Shown here: positions 52,522 through 60,738 of the stretch, piece after piece
Position numbering within the stretch: the first letter of the stretch is position 1
Layout of the letters: each line of letters opens with the position of its first letter
Assembly: GCF_013363995.1 (NCBI RefSeq)
Contig: NZ_JABWGO010000007.1
Span: 124,001 to 188,000 of the forward strand
Reading direction: 5' to 3'
DNA length: 64,000 bases
Source of the DNA: Nonomuraea rhodomycinica
GTDB lineage: Bacteria > Actinomycetota > Actinomycetes > Streptosporangiales > Streptosporangiaceae
Position numbers and translations under genes: made by a program
The notes under the pieces: model-generated
Databases searched by the model: none
What the model was told of the DNA's origin: nothing
The model's input: only the letters and a program-made list of their open reading frames with translations

Positions 52522-53274
52522 CTAGGCGTCGAAGTCGTACTGGAGTACGTAGGCCGCCGAGTCCAGCACCATCTCGTTGTACTCGACGGGCATGCCGCCC
52601 GCCGTGTACGCGGTGCGGGCGATCACGATCACCGGGGTCCCGCCCGGCAGGCCCAGCAGCTCGGTCTCCCTCGGCGCGGGCATGCGGGCCCGGATCTCCT
52701 CGGTGAAGTGCGCCGGCGCGAGCCCGAGGTCGCGCAGCCTGGCGTAGACGCCGCCCGGCCCGGTGTCGGCCGTGGTGATCGCGCTGCCCTCGACCGCCCG
52801 CGCGGGGAAGTACGAGGTGGCGAGCTGCACCGGCCGCCCGTCCACGGAGTAGCGCCGCCGCCGGGTCCACGCCTCGCGGCTGTCCAGGATGTCGGCCACG
52901 TCCTCGGGCACCTCCTCGCGCAGCACCTCCACCTCGTCCACGGTGAACGGCCGGCCGCGCGTGTCGGCGTCCCAGATGGCGCGTCCCTCACCCCACTGGT
53001 CTCTCGCCAGGCGGCGCGAGCCGTGCCTGCGTATCGGCTTGAACAGGCGCACGTAGACCCCCGACCCTCGTTTGGGGACGGCAAGACCTTCGTTGATGAG
53101 GACGGCCAGCGCCTGGCGTGCCGTGGCGCGGGCGATCGAGTAGTCGGCCATCAGCGCGTTCTCGCCCGGCAGCCGGTCCCCGTCGCGCAGCTCGCCGGAC
53201 AGGATCCGGGCGCGGAGGCCGTCGGCGATGCGTCGATAGATGGGGGGATCGTGGGGTACCGGGGATTCAAACAC
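52522..53274 (-). CDS. GntR/HutC-family regulator
   Basis: A 250-residue regulator with an N-terminal GntR winged helix (YRRIADGLRARILSGELRDGDRLPGENALMADYSIARATARQAL) and a C-terminal UTRA ligand domain (PVQLATSYFPARAVEGSAIT, MPVEYNEMVLDSAAYVLQYDF). The product is full length. It is transcribed toward the small WRSD-type gene, with the shared TCTCYAGAGAA element in both promoters. The ligand is unknown; UTRA domains bind sugars, amino acids or fatty acids. Confidence 0.93.
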   Translation of the reverse strand: MFESPVPHDPPIYRRIADGLRARILSGELRDGDRLPGENALMADYSIARATARQALAVLINEGLAVPKRGSGVYVRLFKPIRRHGSRRLARDQWGEGRAIWDADTRGRPFTVDEVEVLREEVPEDVADILDSREAWTRRRRYSVDGRPVQLATSYFPARAVEGSAITTADTGPGGVYARLRDLGLAPAHFTEEIRARMPAPRETELLGLPGGTPVIVIARTAYTAGGMPVEYNEMVLDSAAYVLQYDFDA

Positions 53275-53309
53275 GTTTGACCACCCTCTGTCACCAACCG
53301 GGTTTGGCG

Positions 53310-53320
53310 TCTCCAGAGAA
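53310..53320. promoter_or_regulatory. gntR autoregulatory element
   Basis: TCTCCAGAGAA, 36-46 bases upstream of the gntR start, differs by one base from the TCTCTAGAGAA core of the 14-base palindrome at 52456-52469. This supports autoregulation and control of the downstream small gene by the same protein. Confidence 0.55.
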
Positions 53321-53425
53321 CTTGCCCCGTCTTGTCCACGATCGCACAGATACGCAGGTTGGTCGCGTGCTTCTTTTCAGCGAATCGTGCCCATGTGGCG
53401 AACCGGAACGGGTTTGCGCCGCCCC

Positions 53426-53992
53426 TTATTCGGGGACCGGACGCGCCCTTATCCGCGGCGCCCACCAGCGGCGAGTAACCAGCGCCGCCAGCACGGCGCC
53501 GGCGGTGTTGACGAGCACGTCGTCCACGGACGAGTAGCGGCCGAGCCGCAGGACGTACTGGAGCACCTCAACCGTGACCGACGCGGCGGCGGCCACGGCC
53601 GCCACGCGCGGCACGGAGGCGAGGCGCGGGCCGCGCACGGGCAGCAGCGCGCCCAGGGCCGCGAACACCAGCAGATTGCCTCCGACCTGCGTCAACACCG
53701 CTCCGGCAGGCGCGTCGGCGAGAGTGACGAGGTCGGTGAACGGGACGAGGCTGACACCTTCCTGACCGGTGGCCGGGGTGAGGATCATCCACAGCCAGGG
53801 GAGCGTGCCGGCCGGGATCCCGACGTCGGCCAGCGCCGTGCGGACCGGCGCGGGGTGGCCGGCGCGGGCCCGGCGCCGGGCGAGGAGCCAGGCGAGGGCC
53901 GCCGCCAGCGGAAGCGCCAAAAGCGCGGCGATGATGATATTTCCCCACAGCTCCCACGTCCGCGCCACTGGACCATCATGAGGCCGGATCAT
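53426..53992 (-). CDS. VanZ-family membrane protein
   Basis: A 188-residue VanZ-like protein with four hydrophobic helices (about 15-38, 60-75, 100-120, 130-150) and the family pattern of a small loop-rich integral protein (NLLVFAALGALLPV, VEVLQYVLRLGRYSSVDDVLVNTAGAVL). VanZ gives low-level teicoplanin resistance in enterococci; most homologues have no known role. ATG 53992 is the longest start; an alternative GTG gives MARTWELW. Confidence 0.85.
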   Translation of the reverse strand: MIRPHDGPVARTWELWGNIIIAALLALPLAAALAWLLARRRARAGHPAPVRTALADVGIPAGTLPWLWMILTPATGQEGVSLVPFTDLVTLADAPAGAVLTQVGGNLLVFAALGALLPVRGPRLASVPRVAAVAAAASVTVEVLQYVLRLGRYSSVDDVLVNTAGAVLAALVTRRWWAPRIRARPVPE

Positions 53993-54074
53993 GGGTACGA
54001 GAACCTGTCCTCCAGGACAGCCCCGTCACGCCCTTTACCCGTCTCCCTGACACGCCCGTGTCGGGCGCCGCCGG

Positions 54075-54779
54075 TCAGGAGACGGGGAGGTGGCTGTCGA
54101 GGAAGTCGAGGGCGACGCTCCACGCGCGCCGGGCCGCCTCCGGGTGGTGGAACATCGGCGCCTCGCTGTTGTGGAAGGCGTGCCCGGCCTCCTCGTCGAC
54201 GTACACCCGCACGCCCGGCCGTCCCTGCGCCGCCTCCTCGACCTTGGCCACCTGCTCCCGGGGGATGTACGGATCGCTCCCGCCGAAGACCAGCAGCAGC
54301 GGCGAGGTGATCCGCTCCATCAGCCCGGTGGCCTCCGGCACGGCGGAGCCGTAGAAGGACAGGACGGCGTCGAGGTCGGCCTGCGTGGCCAGCATGTAGT
54401 CCACCGAGCCGCCCAGGCAGAACCCGAGCGCCCCGAGCCCGCCCGTCACCTCGGGCAGGTCGCGCAGGTGGACGAGCGTGAGCGCGCAGTCGGCCACGCC
54501 CTGCGGCAGGTCGAACCCGGAGGCCAGTTCGATCGACGCGGCCGTCCCCTCGGGGGTGTGCTCGCCGATCCAGCCGGGCCGCAGGCGCCAGAACAGGTCG
54601 GGCGCCGCCACCACGTAGCCGCGCGCCGCCAGCTCCTCGGCGACCTTCGTGATGTACGGGCCCACGCCGTAGATCTCCTGCACCAGCAGGATGCCCGGCC
54701 CGCTGCCCCGGTCGGGAAGCCAGAGGTGGACGTCGAACGAGCCGTCGTGTGCGGTCACCTGATCGATGCGCTTGTCCAT
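54075..54779 (-). CDS. dienelactone hydrolase family protein
   Basis: A 234-residue alpha/beta hydrolase of the dienelactone hydrolase family, with Glu35 in QEIYGVG, nucleophile Cys121 in GFCLGG, Asp169 in FGGSDPYIP and His200 in AGHAFHN. The Cys nucleophile and conserved Glu are typical. It may hydrolyse lactones from aromatic-ring cleavage (inference). The neighbouring divergent hydratase gene also fits aromatic breakdown. Confidence 0.9.
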   Translation of the reverse strand: MDKRIDQVTAHDGSFDVHLWLPDRGSGPGILLVQEIYGVGPYITKVAEELAARGYVVAAPDLFWRLRPGWIGEHTPEGTAASIELASGFDLPQGVADCALTLVHLRDLPEVTGGLGALGFCLGGSVDYMLATQADLDAVLSFYGSAVPEATGLMERITSPLLLVFGGSDPYIPREQVAKVEEAAQGRPGVRVYVDEEAGHAFHNSEAPMFHHPEAARRAWSVALDFLDSHLPVS

Positions 54780-54892
54780 GGTGTCCAGGATCGCGCATCC
54801 CGTACGAGAGCCGCACGGAATGGCCGCTGCCGCGCGGCGTCCCGCGGTGCGAAGCTGGCAGATGTCGGGCGACGCGGACAGGACGGTACGGC

Positions 54893-55690
54893 ATGCAGGA
54901 CGAATGGTCGGACGCGGTGGACATCAGGGGACAGGCGGCCGAGCGGCTGGCCGAGGCGGTGCGCTCGGGCAAGCCGGTCGCGCCGGTCAGGGATCTCATC
55001 GGCACGCCCGGCGACGCCTACGCCGTGCAGGAGATCGCGACCCGGCGGGCGCTCGCGGAGGGGCGCCGCCCGGTCGGCCGGAAGGTGGGGCTGACCAGCG
55101 CGGCGGTGCGGGAGCGGTTCGGCGCCCGCGAGTGCTCCCATGGCGTGCTCTTCGCCGACATGGCGTTCCTGGACGGCGTGCCCGTGCCGGTGGAGCGCTT
55201 CCTCCAGCCGATGGCGGAGGCGGAGGTCGCCCTGGTGCTGGGCCGTGACCTGGTGGGCGGGCCGTTCACGGTGGCGGAGGTGATCAGGGCGGTGGACTTC
55301 GCGCTGCCCGCGATCGAGATCGCCGACTCGCGCGTGGCCGGCTGGGACATCACGCCGGTCGACACGATCGCCGACAACGCCTCGGCCGGCGGGTTCGTGC
55401 TGGGCGGCACGCCCGTCCCGCCGGCCGGGCTCGACCTGCGGGGCGCCGCGATGACGATGACCAGGGCGGGCACGGAGGTGTCGGCCGGCTCGGGCGCCGA
55501 CTGCCTGGGACACCCGCTGAACGCGCTCACCTGGCTCGCCGGGGCGGTCGGCCGCACCGACCGGCCGCTGCGCGCCGGCGACGTCGTGCTGACCGGGGCG
55601 CTCGGGCCGGTGGTGCCGGTGGAGCCGGGTGACGTGTTCGAGGCGCGGATCGAGGGACTCGGGTCCGTGCGCGCCGTGTTCGAGCGGTGA
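54893..55690 (+). CDS. 2-keto-4-pentenoate hydratase (MhpD-like)
   Basis: A 265-residue fumarylacetoacetase-fold hydratase, as in meta-cleavage pathways that hydrate 2-keto-4-pentenoate to 4-hydroxy-2-oxovalerate. Visible: RRPVGRKVGLTS, MAEAEVALVLGRDL, PAIEIADSRVAGWD, DNASAGGFVLGG and GHPLNALTWLA. ATG 54893 was chosen because the upstream open frame overlaps the divergent hydrolase gene. The stop overlaps the start of the substrate-binding protein gene (GTGA). Confidence 0.9.
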   Translation: MQDEWSDAVDIRGQAAERLAEAVRSGKPVAPVRDLIGTPGDAYAVQEIATRRALAEGRRPVGRKVGLTSAAVRERFGARECSHGVLFADMAFLDGVPVPVERFLQPMAEAEVALVLGRDLVGGPFTVAEVIRAVDFALPAIEIADSRVAGWDITPVDTIADNASAGGFVLGGTPVPPAGLDLRGAAMTMTRAGTEVSAGSGADCLGHPLNALTWLAGAVGRTDRPLRAGDVVLTGALGPVVPVEPGDVFEARIEGLGSVRAVFER

Positions 55691-56871
55691 TCCGGAGCCG
55701 GGGGAGGACCCGGATCGCGGTGGTGAGCCGGGTCCGGCCGGTGATCGGCACGGCGGGGAGGGCCGCGGCGGCGGCGGTGGCGTTGCTGGTGAGCGGGTGC
55801 GGCGCCTCGCCCGCGATGCAGGTGCGGCACGACCCCGTGGTCAAGGTGGGCGCGATCGTCTCGCGGACCGGCGTGTACGCCCGGCTCGGCGAGGACATGG
55901 AGACCGCCATGCGCCTCTACCTGACGGCCCATGACGGCATGCTGGGCGGCAGGCCGGCGCGGCTGCTGGTGGCCGACGACGCGGGCAGCCCCGACCAGGG
56001 GCGCAAGCAGGCCAGGCGGCTCGTGTCCGACGAGGGCGTGAGCGTGGTCACCGGCCTGGTCTCCTCCCCGGTGGCGGTCGAGGTGGTGCGGGAGGTGGCC
56101 GGCACCCCCGTGGTGATCGCCAACGCGGGAGCGGACGAGCTCGGCGGACCGGCGGTGTTCCGCGTGTCGTTCACCAACCGGGAGCAGGGCGAGGCGGCCG
56201 GCCGGTACGCGGCGCAGGCTCACGGCCGGGTCCGGGCCGTGGCGATGGCCTCCGACTACTCGGCGGGCGTCCAGACGCTCGACGGGTTCGCCGAGGGCTT
56301 CGGGGCCGAGCCGGTCAAGCGCGTGCTCACGCCGTTCGGCGACGCCACCGACCTCGGCCCGTACCTGAGCCGCGTCCCGGCGGACGCCGAGCTGCTGTAC
56401 GCGTTCTACGCGGGGGCCGAGGCGGTCTCGTTCGCCAGGACGTACCGGCAGCTCGGCTACGACCGGAAGGTCGAGCTGCTGGCCTGCCAGCAGCTCGCCG
56501 ACGAGGACGTGGTGGCGGCCGTCGGCGCCGACGCCGAGGGGATGACCAGCGTGGGCCTGTACTCGCCGGCGCTGGCCAACCCGGCCAACACCGCGTTCAC
56601 GGCCAGGTGGCGGGCGGCGACCGGGCGCGATCCGTCCTCGGTGGCCGTGCAGGGCTGGGACGCCATGCGGCTGATCGACCTCGCCGTGTCGGAGGGCGGG
56701 GCCGACAGCGGCGACCTGACGCGGGCGCTCGGCGAGGTGCGGCAGGTGGACAGTCCGCGCGGCACGTTCCGGCTGGACCCGGCGACGCACAGCCCGGTGC
56801 AGAACTGGTACGCCCGCCGCTACGAGAAAGGGGTGAACCGGGTCATCGCCACCATTCCCCCCAAGCGGTGA
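55687..56871 (+). CDS. ABC-transporter substrate-binding lipoprotein (Leu/Ile/Val or aromatic type)
   Basis: A 394-residue periplasmic-binding-type protein. Lipoprotein signal with LLVSGC (Cys near 38), then the type-1 solute-binding fold (VKVGAIVSRTGVYARLGEDMETAMRLYL, GLVSSPVAVEVVREVAGTPVVIANAGADEL, RVRAVAMASDYSAGVQTLDGFAEGF). LivJ-type proteins bind amino acids, amides, urea or aromatics. No permease or ATPase gene is adjacent; the hydratase upstream hints at an aromatic substrate. GTG 55687 overlaps the hydratase stop. Confidence 0.87.
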   Translation: MIRSRGRTRIAVVSRVRPVIGTAGRAAAAAVALLVSGCGASPAMQVRHDPVVKVGAIVSRTGVYARLGEDMETAMRLYLTAHDGMLGGRPARLLVADDAGSPDQGRKQARRLVSDEGVSVVTGLVSSPVAVEVVREVAGTPVVIANAGADELGGPAVFRVSFTNREQGEAAGRYAAQAHGRVRAVAMASDYSAGVQTLDGFAEGFGAEPVKRVLTPFGDATDLGPYLSRVPADAELLYAFYAGAEAVSFARTYRQLGYDRKVELLACQQLADEDVVAAVGADAEGMTSVGLYSPALANPANTAFTARWRAATGRDPSSVAVQGWDAMRLIDLAVSEGGADSGDLTRALGEVRQVDSPRGTFRLDPATHSPVQNWYARRYEKGVNRVIATIPPKR

Positions 56872-57043
56872 CGCCGGAGGCTGACGGGCGAGCCTGACGG
56901 CGGAGGGCTCGCCCGGCGGGGCGAGGCGGGCTCCCTCGCGAGAGGGAGGCGGAAGATCGCCGGTCTCGGCGATCCGCCGCCAGGGCGTGATCGACAGGAT
57001 GGAGCCAGCTCGAAAACCCCTTCCGACCTGGAGATCCGCCACC

Positions 57044-58258
57044 ATGAACCGCACCCGCCTCGCCGCCGCCGCGCTCGCCGTCGCCGCACTCACGACCGTC
57101 GCCGCCGGCCCGGCCGCCCTCGCCGTGACCCCCACCGCCGCCACTGCCGCCGCCGTCACCTCGACGCGGGGGACGGCCGCGGACATCCCGCCGATCAACG
57201 AGGCGGCGCTCAAGGCCGCCATCGCCGGCATCCCCGGCCCCGACGCCACGGCCGCCGAGGTCCGGATCGGCGGCACCAAGGGCTCCTGGCACGGCGTCAC
57301 CGGCGTGACCGACGTGCGCACCGAACGGCCCGCCCGCGAGGGCGCCCGGTTCCGCGCCGGGAGCGTCACGAAGATCTTCACCACCGCGGTCGTGCTCCAG
57401 CTCGTCGCCGAGGGCCGGATCTCGCTCGACGGCACCGTCCAGGAGTACCTGCCCGGCCTGCTCCCCGAGGACTACCCGGCCATCGCCGTCGGCCGGCTGC
57501 TCAACCACACCAGCGGCCTGCCGTCGCCGAAGGTCCCCGGCGGCCTGGAGTGGGTCTACCGGACGCGGTTCCAGAAGTGGACCCCCGAGGAGTACGTCGC
57601 CAAGGCCGTCGAGAACCCGATCGAGTTCACCCCCGGCACGCGGCAGCACTACCTCAACACCAACACGTTCGTCGCCGGCATGATCATCGAGAAGGTCACC
57701 GGCCACTCGTACGAGCACGAGGTCACCACGCGGATCCTGCGCCCGGTCGGCATGCGCGACAGCTACCTGCCGGGCGACTCGGTCCGGATCAAGGGCCGGC
57801 ACAACCACGGCTACCAGGTGGTGCCCAAGGGCTTCCCCGGCTCCTTCGCCTACGGCGACGCGTACCTCGTGGACATGACCGAGACGAGCGTCACCTCGAC
57901 GTGGGCCTCGGGCGACCTCATCTCGACGACCGCCGACCTGGAGAGGTTCGTCAAGGCGCTGTTCTCCGGCAAGGTCGTGCCGGCGGCGCAGCTCGAAGCG
58001 ATGTTCACGGTCCCGGACGTCACGATGTACGGCACGGACGAGCCCGCCGTCTACACCTCCGGCCTGACCCGCCTGGAGCTGCCCGGCGGCATCGTCGCCT
58101 ACGGCAAGACCGGGGCGAGGTACGGCTCCTCGGCCGGCCTGGGCGCCACCCGCGACCTGAGCCGCACCCTGGCCTACTCGGTCAACTCCACCGACGCCAA
58201 GGCGCAGGGCCAGAACGAGCGGACCCTGCGCATCGCGCTGGCCGCCTTCGCGAAGTGA
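57044..58258 (+). CDS. secreted serine hydrolase / D-Ala-D-Ala carboxypeptidase-like (beta-lactamase fold)
   Basis: A 404-residue exported class C beta-lactamase/DD-peptidase-fold enzyme. Signal peptide at the N-terminus (LAAAALAVAALTTVAAGPAA). The catalytic motifs are S107-V-T-K110, Y203-L-N205 and KTG (in VAYGKTGARYG). Such proteins may be DD-carboxypeptidases or esterases. ATG 57044 has GGAGA 9 bases upstream; a longer frame exists but would push the signal peptide inward. It is monocistronic; the next genes are convergent. Confidence 0.9.
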   Translation: MNRTRLAAAALAVAALTTVAAGPAALAVTPTAATAAAVTSTRGTAADIPPINEAALKAAIAGIPGPDATAAEVRIGGTKGSWHGVTGVTDVRTERPAREGARFRAGSVTKIFTTAVVLQLVAEGRISLDGTVQEYLPGLLPEDYPAIAVGRLLNHTSGLPSPKVPGGLEWVYRTRFQKWTPEEYVAKAVENPIEFTPGTRQHYLNTNTFVAGMIIEKVTGHSYEHEVTTRILRPVGMRDSYLPGDSVRIKGRHNHGYQVVPKGFPGSFAYGDAYLVDMTETSVTSTWASGDLISTTADLERFVKALFSGKVVPAAQLEAMFTVPDVTMYGTDEPAVYTSGLTRLELPGGIVAYGKTGARYGSSAGLGATRDLSRTLAYSVNSTDAKAQGQNERTLRIALAAFAK

Positions 58259-58270
58259 GGACTCATGCGG

Positions 58271-58645
58271 TCAGGGCCGCTCGTCCAGTGCCCTGACCGC
58301 CCGCTTCGGCGCGATGGTCCGGTAGCTCTCCTCGACCCAGTCGAGCAGGATCTCGGTCTCGGGCAGCTCGGCGCGGAACGGCACCGTCACCCAGCCGGCC
58401 TTGCCCAGCCCGTAACCGGTGGGCGCCGCGCCCTCGACGGTCAGGGCGTGGCCGTGCGCCTCCGACAGGAGCTTCACGCTGAAGCCCGGCGCCCACTTCT
58501 CGGACGGCTCGTCCAGGCCGAGGAACAGGAAGACCTTCTTGCCGACCTTGACGACGCTCTCGCCCCACGGGTGGTCCTCGCGGGTCTCGGGCAGGCCGAG
58601 CGCGAAGTCCCGCAGCTCGTCGCGCACGCGTGACCACTCGGTCAT
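58271..58645 (-). CDS. MmcQ/YjbR-family protein
   Basis: A 124-residue protein of the MmcQ/YjbR family (CyaY-like fold): LRDFALGLPETREDHPWGES, VFLFLGLDEPSEKWAPGFSVKL, GYGLGKAGWVTVPF and WVEESYRTIAPK. Members are often labelled DNA-binding, but the role is not settled. ATG 58645 follows AGGAGG and overlaps the upstream DUF2293 stop. Confidence 0.88.
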   Translation of the reverse strand: MTEWSRVRDELRDFALGLPETREDHPWGESVVKVGKKVFLFLGLDEPSEKWAPGFSVKLLSEAHGHALTVEGAAPTGYGLGKAGWVTVPFRAELPETEILLDWVEESYRTIAPKRAVRALDERP

Positions 58646-59688
58646 GTCGTCCTCCTGAAGTCGGCCAGCCTGGCCTCGATGGCGTCGCGGATCCGGTCCC
58701 GGGCCTCGGCCCGGGGGACGCCCGCCATCAGCAGCCGGTCGTAGTCGGTGTCGAGGTGACGGATCGACGCCACCACGGCCAGGGTGATCGCGTTCGCGTC
58801 GAGCGCCTTGGCCGCCGCCGTGCGGCCGACCCGGCCGCTGCCGCGCAGGGCGGCGTGCGCGGCGATCTCCTCGGCCCGCTCGGCGGGGCAGCCGGGGAAC
58901 AGCGACCGGATCTCGGCCGCCATCCGCGTCAGGTACTCGACGTCCTGCTCGGCCCGGCGCTCCCGGTCGCGCTCGCGGCGGCGCAGCCGGGCCTCCTCGT
59001 CGGCCAGGCAGCGCTCCTCGGCCAGCGTGAGCGCGCGCTCCTCCACCAGCAGGCCCTTGCGCTGGTAGACCTTGCGCCGGCGGTTGTACTGCACGACCAC
59101 GGCCGAAAGGCCGCTCTCCTGCTTGGCCCGGCGGCTGAGCGCCGCGTCCCCCGACGGCAGGAACACCAGATGGTCCATGTCCGCGCAGGTCAGGCAGTGC
59201 GGCCGGTCGTCCTCCATGATCAGGTACGGGCCGGTGTCGCCGCACGAGGCGCACGTCCACGCCTCCAGCGGGGCGACGGCCACCAGGTCCGGTGCCTTGC
59301 TCTGGCGCTCGGCGAGCCGCCGCACCCGCGCCTCGCTCAGCTCCGGCGACACCCAGTGGACGCGGAACGCCTCCTGCGGGTGGTCGCCGGTCGTGAACCG
59401 CAGCTCGCGCCGGTCACGGCCGCCCGAGACGTACGACGCCTCCATCGGCCGCAGCCCTCGCCCCTCGGCCCACTCGCGCAGCAGCGCCGCCGCGGTGAGC
59501 AGCCGGTCGTCGTCCACCGCCGCCAGCTCGGCCAGCGTGGCGGCCCGGCCCTGCCGCCAGGTGTCGACGTGGCGCGAGTGCAGCCACCGCAGTCCGGTGA
59601 CCACGTCCACGAACGTCACGTACTTGCGGTTGGCCAGGGCGATCCCGGCGGCCTCGGCGACCCGGCGGGACAGGTTGGGCTTGCTCAC
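58642..59688 (-). CDS. DUF2293-domain protein
   Basis: A 348-residue protein ending in a DUF2293-type helical domain (LFPGCPAERAEEIAAHAALRGSGRVGRTAAAK). The middle has a probable zinc site CASCGDTG...CLTC and a long basic/acidic helix (EARLRRRERDRERRAEQDVE). DUF2293 proteins are of unknown function. The gene is coupled to MmcQ (ATGA) and transcribed from its own promoter, divergent from the FKBP-like lipoprotein gene. Confidence 0.78.
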   Translation of the reverse strand: MSKPNLSRRVAEAAGIALANRKYVTFVDVVTGLRWLHSRHVDTWRQGRAATLAELAAVDDDRLLTAAALLREWAEGRGLRPMEASYVSGGRDRRELRFTTGDHPQEAFRVHWVSPELSEARVRRLAERQSKAPDLVAVAPLEAWTCASCGDTGPYLIMEDDRPHCLTCADMDHLVFLPSGDAALSRRAKQESGLSAVVVQYNRRRKVYQRKGLLVEERALTLAEERCLADEEARLRRRERDRERRAEQDVEYLTRMAAEIRSLFPGCPAERAEEIAAHAALRGSGRVGRTAAAKALDANAITLAVVASIRHLDTDYDRLLMAGVPRAEARDRIRDAIEARLADFRRTT

Positions 59689-59835
59689 GCACCCCAGTGT
59701 GCCGCCTCTTTGACCTCCGATCGGCTTCGCTTGGGCCGATCACGGCAAGGATCCCAGCGGATCCGGCGCGCCGGATCGGGCAGTTCCGGAGAGACCACGC
59801 CGCTCCGGATTTTTCCGGCACCTCCGGAGGGGATC

Positions 59836-60642
59836 GTGCGCCTGTTCTGGCCGGCCATGCTCGTGCTCGCGACGTCCTGCGGAGTGGGTGACAGCGGGCT
59901 GCCGGTGGTGACCGGCGCGTTCGGGGCGGAGCCGGCCGTCGCGATCCCCGCCGGCGAGCCGGGGCGCATCCCGCGCGTGGCCGTCCTGTCCGCCGGCGAG
60001 GGCCGCCGGACCGCCCCCGGCGACGTGGTGCTCGCGGACGTGTCCGTACGCCTGTGGTCGGACGGCAGCAGGCAGGCCGGCACGTACGACGCCCGGCAGC
60101 CCGTGTCGGTGTCCTTCGACGGCCGCGCGGTGCCCGCGACCTGGCGCGAGGCGCTTCTGGACCGGCCGGCGGGCAGCCGTGTCGTGCTGGTCGGCACGGC
60201 GGCCGAGGCGGCGGGCCCCGGTGTCCCCCTGGACGGGGTCGATCCCGAGGCGGTCGTGGTGGTGGTCTTCGACGTCCTCGGCGGCTACCCGCCGGACGCC
60301 CGCCTGGTGGGCAAGCCGCTGCCGAGCGTGCCCGACGGCCTGCCGCTGGACGGGCCGAGCACGCTCATCGACGGCTCCGGCCCGGAGGTGCGGGCGGGGG
60401 CGAGGGTGGTGGTGCAGTACCTGGCGATGCGGCTGCCCGAGCGCCGGGTCGTGGACTCCTCCTACCGGCGCGGCGGGCCGAGCGCCGTGACGCTCGCGCC
60501 GGGGGCGGCGCCCGCGTCGTGGGTGTCGGGGCTCGTGGGCGGCCACGTGGGCGCCCGCCTGGCCCTGCCCGAGCCGGGCCGGGCCGCGGGCGAGCGGACG
60601 GTGTACGTCGTCGACATCCTCGACGCCCTGCAGCCTTCCTGA
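59836..60642 (+). CDS. FKBP-type peptidyl-prolyl isomerase-like lipoprotein
   Basis: A 268-residue lipoprotein (MRLFWPAMLVLATSC; Cys near 15) with two weak FKBP-type domains. The C-terminal one is clearer: ARVVVQYLAMRLPERRVVDSSY, then GLVGGHVGARLALPEPG and VYVVDILDAL. The first (PGDVVLADVSVRLW...) is degenerate and probably inactive. It may fold exported proteins. GTG 59836 has GGAGGGG 4 bases upstream. Confidence 0.8.
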   Translation: MRLFWPAMLVLATSCGVGDSGLPVVTGAFGAEPAVAIPAGEPGRIPRVAVLSAGEGRRTAPGDVVLADVSVRLWSDGSRQAGTYDARQPVSVSFDGRAVPATWREALLDRPAGSRVVLVGTAAEAAGPGVPLDGVDPEAVVVVVFDVLGGYPPDARLVGKPLPSVPDGLPLDGPSTLIDGSGPEVRAGARVVVQYLAMRLPERRVVDSSYRRGGPSAVTLAPGAAPASWVSGLVGGHVGARLALPEPGRAAGERTVYVVDILDALQPS

Positions 60643-60673
60643 GCGTTTCCCTCCACAGCCTGGGGAAAAGGGC

Positions 60674-60708
60674 GGTGGCCCGGCGTCAGGAGGGGACGCC
60701 GGGCCACC
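60674..60708. terminator. bidirectional hairpin between the FKBP gene and the amidase gene
   Basis: GGTGGCCCGGCGTC (60674-60687) pairs perfectly with GACGCCGGGCCACC (60695-60708), loop of 7 bases. It separates two convergent transcripts. Confidence 0.82.
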
Positions 60709-60738
60709 GGGAGGAGGGAAGGAGATGGCTTCAGAGGG

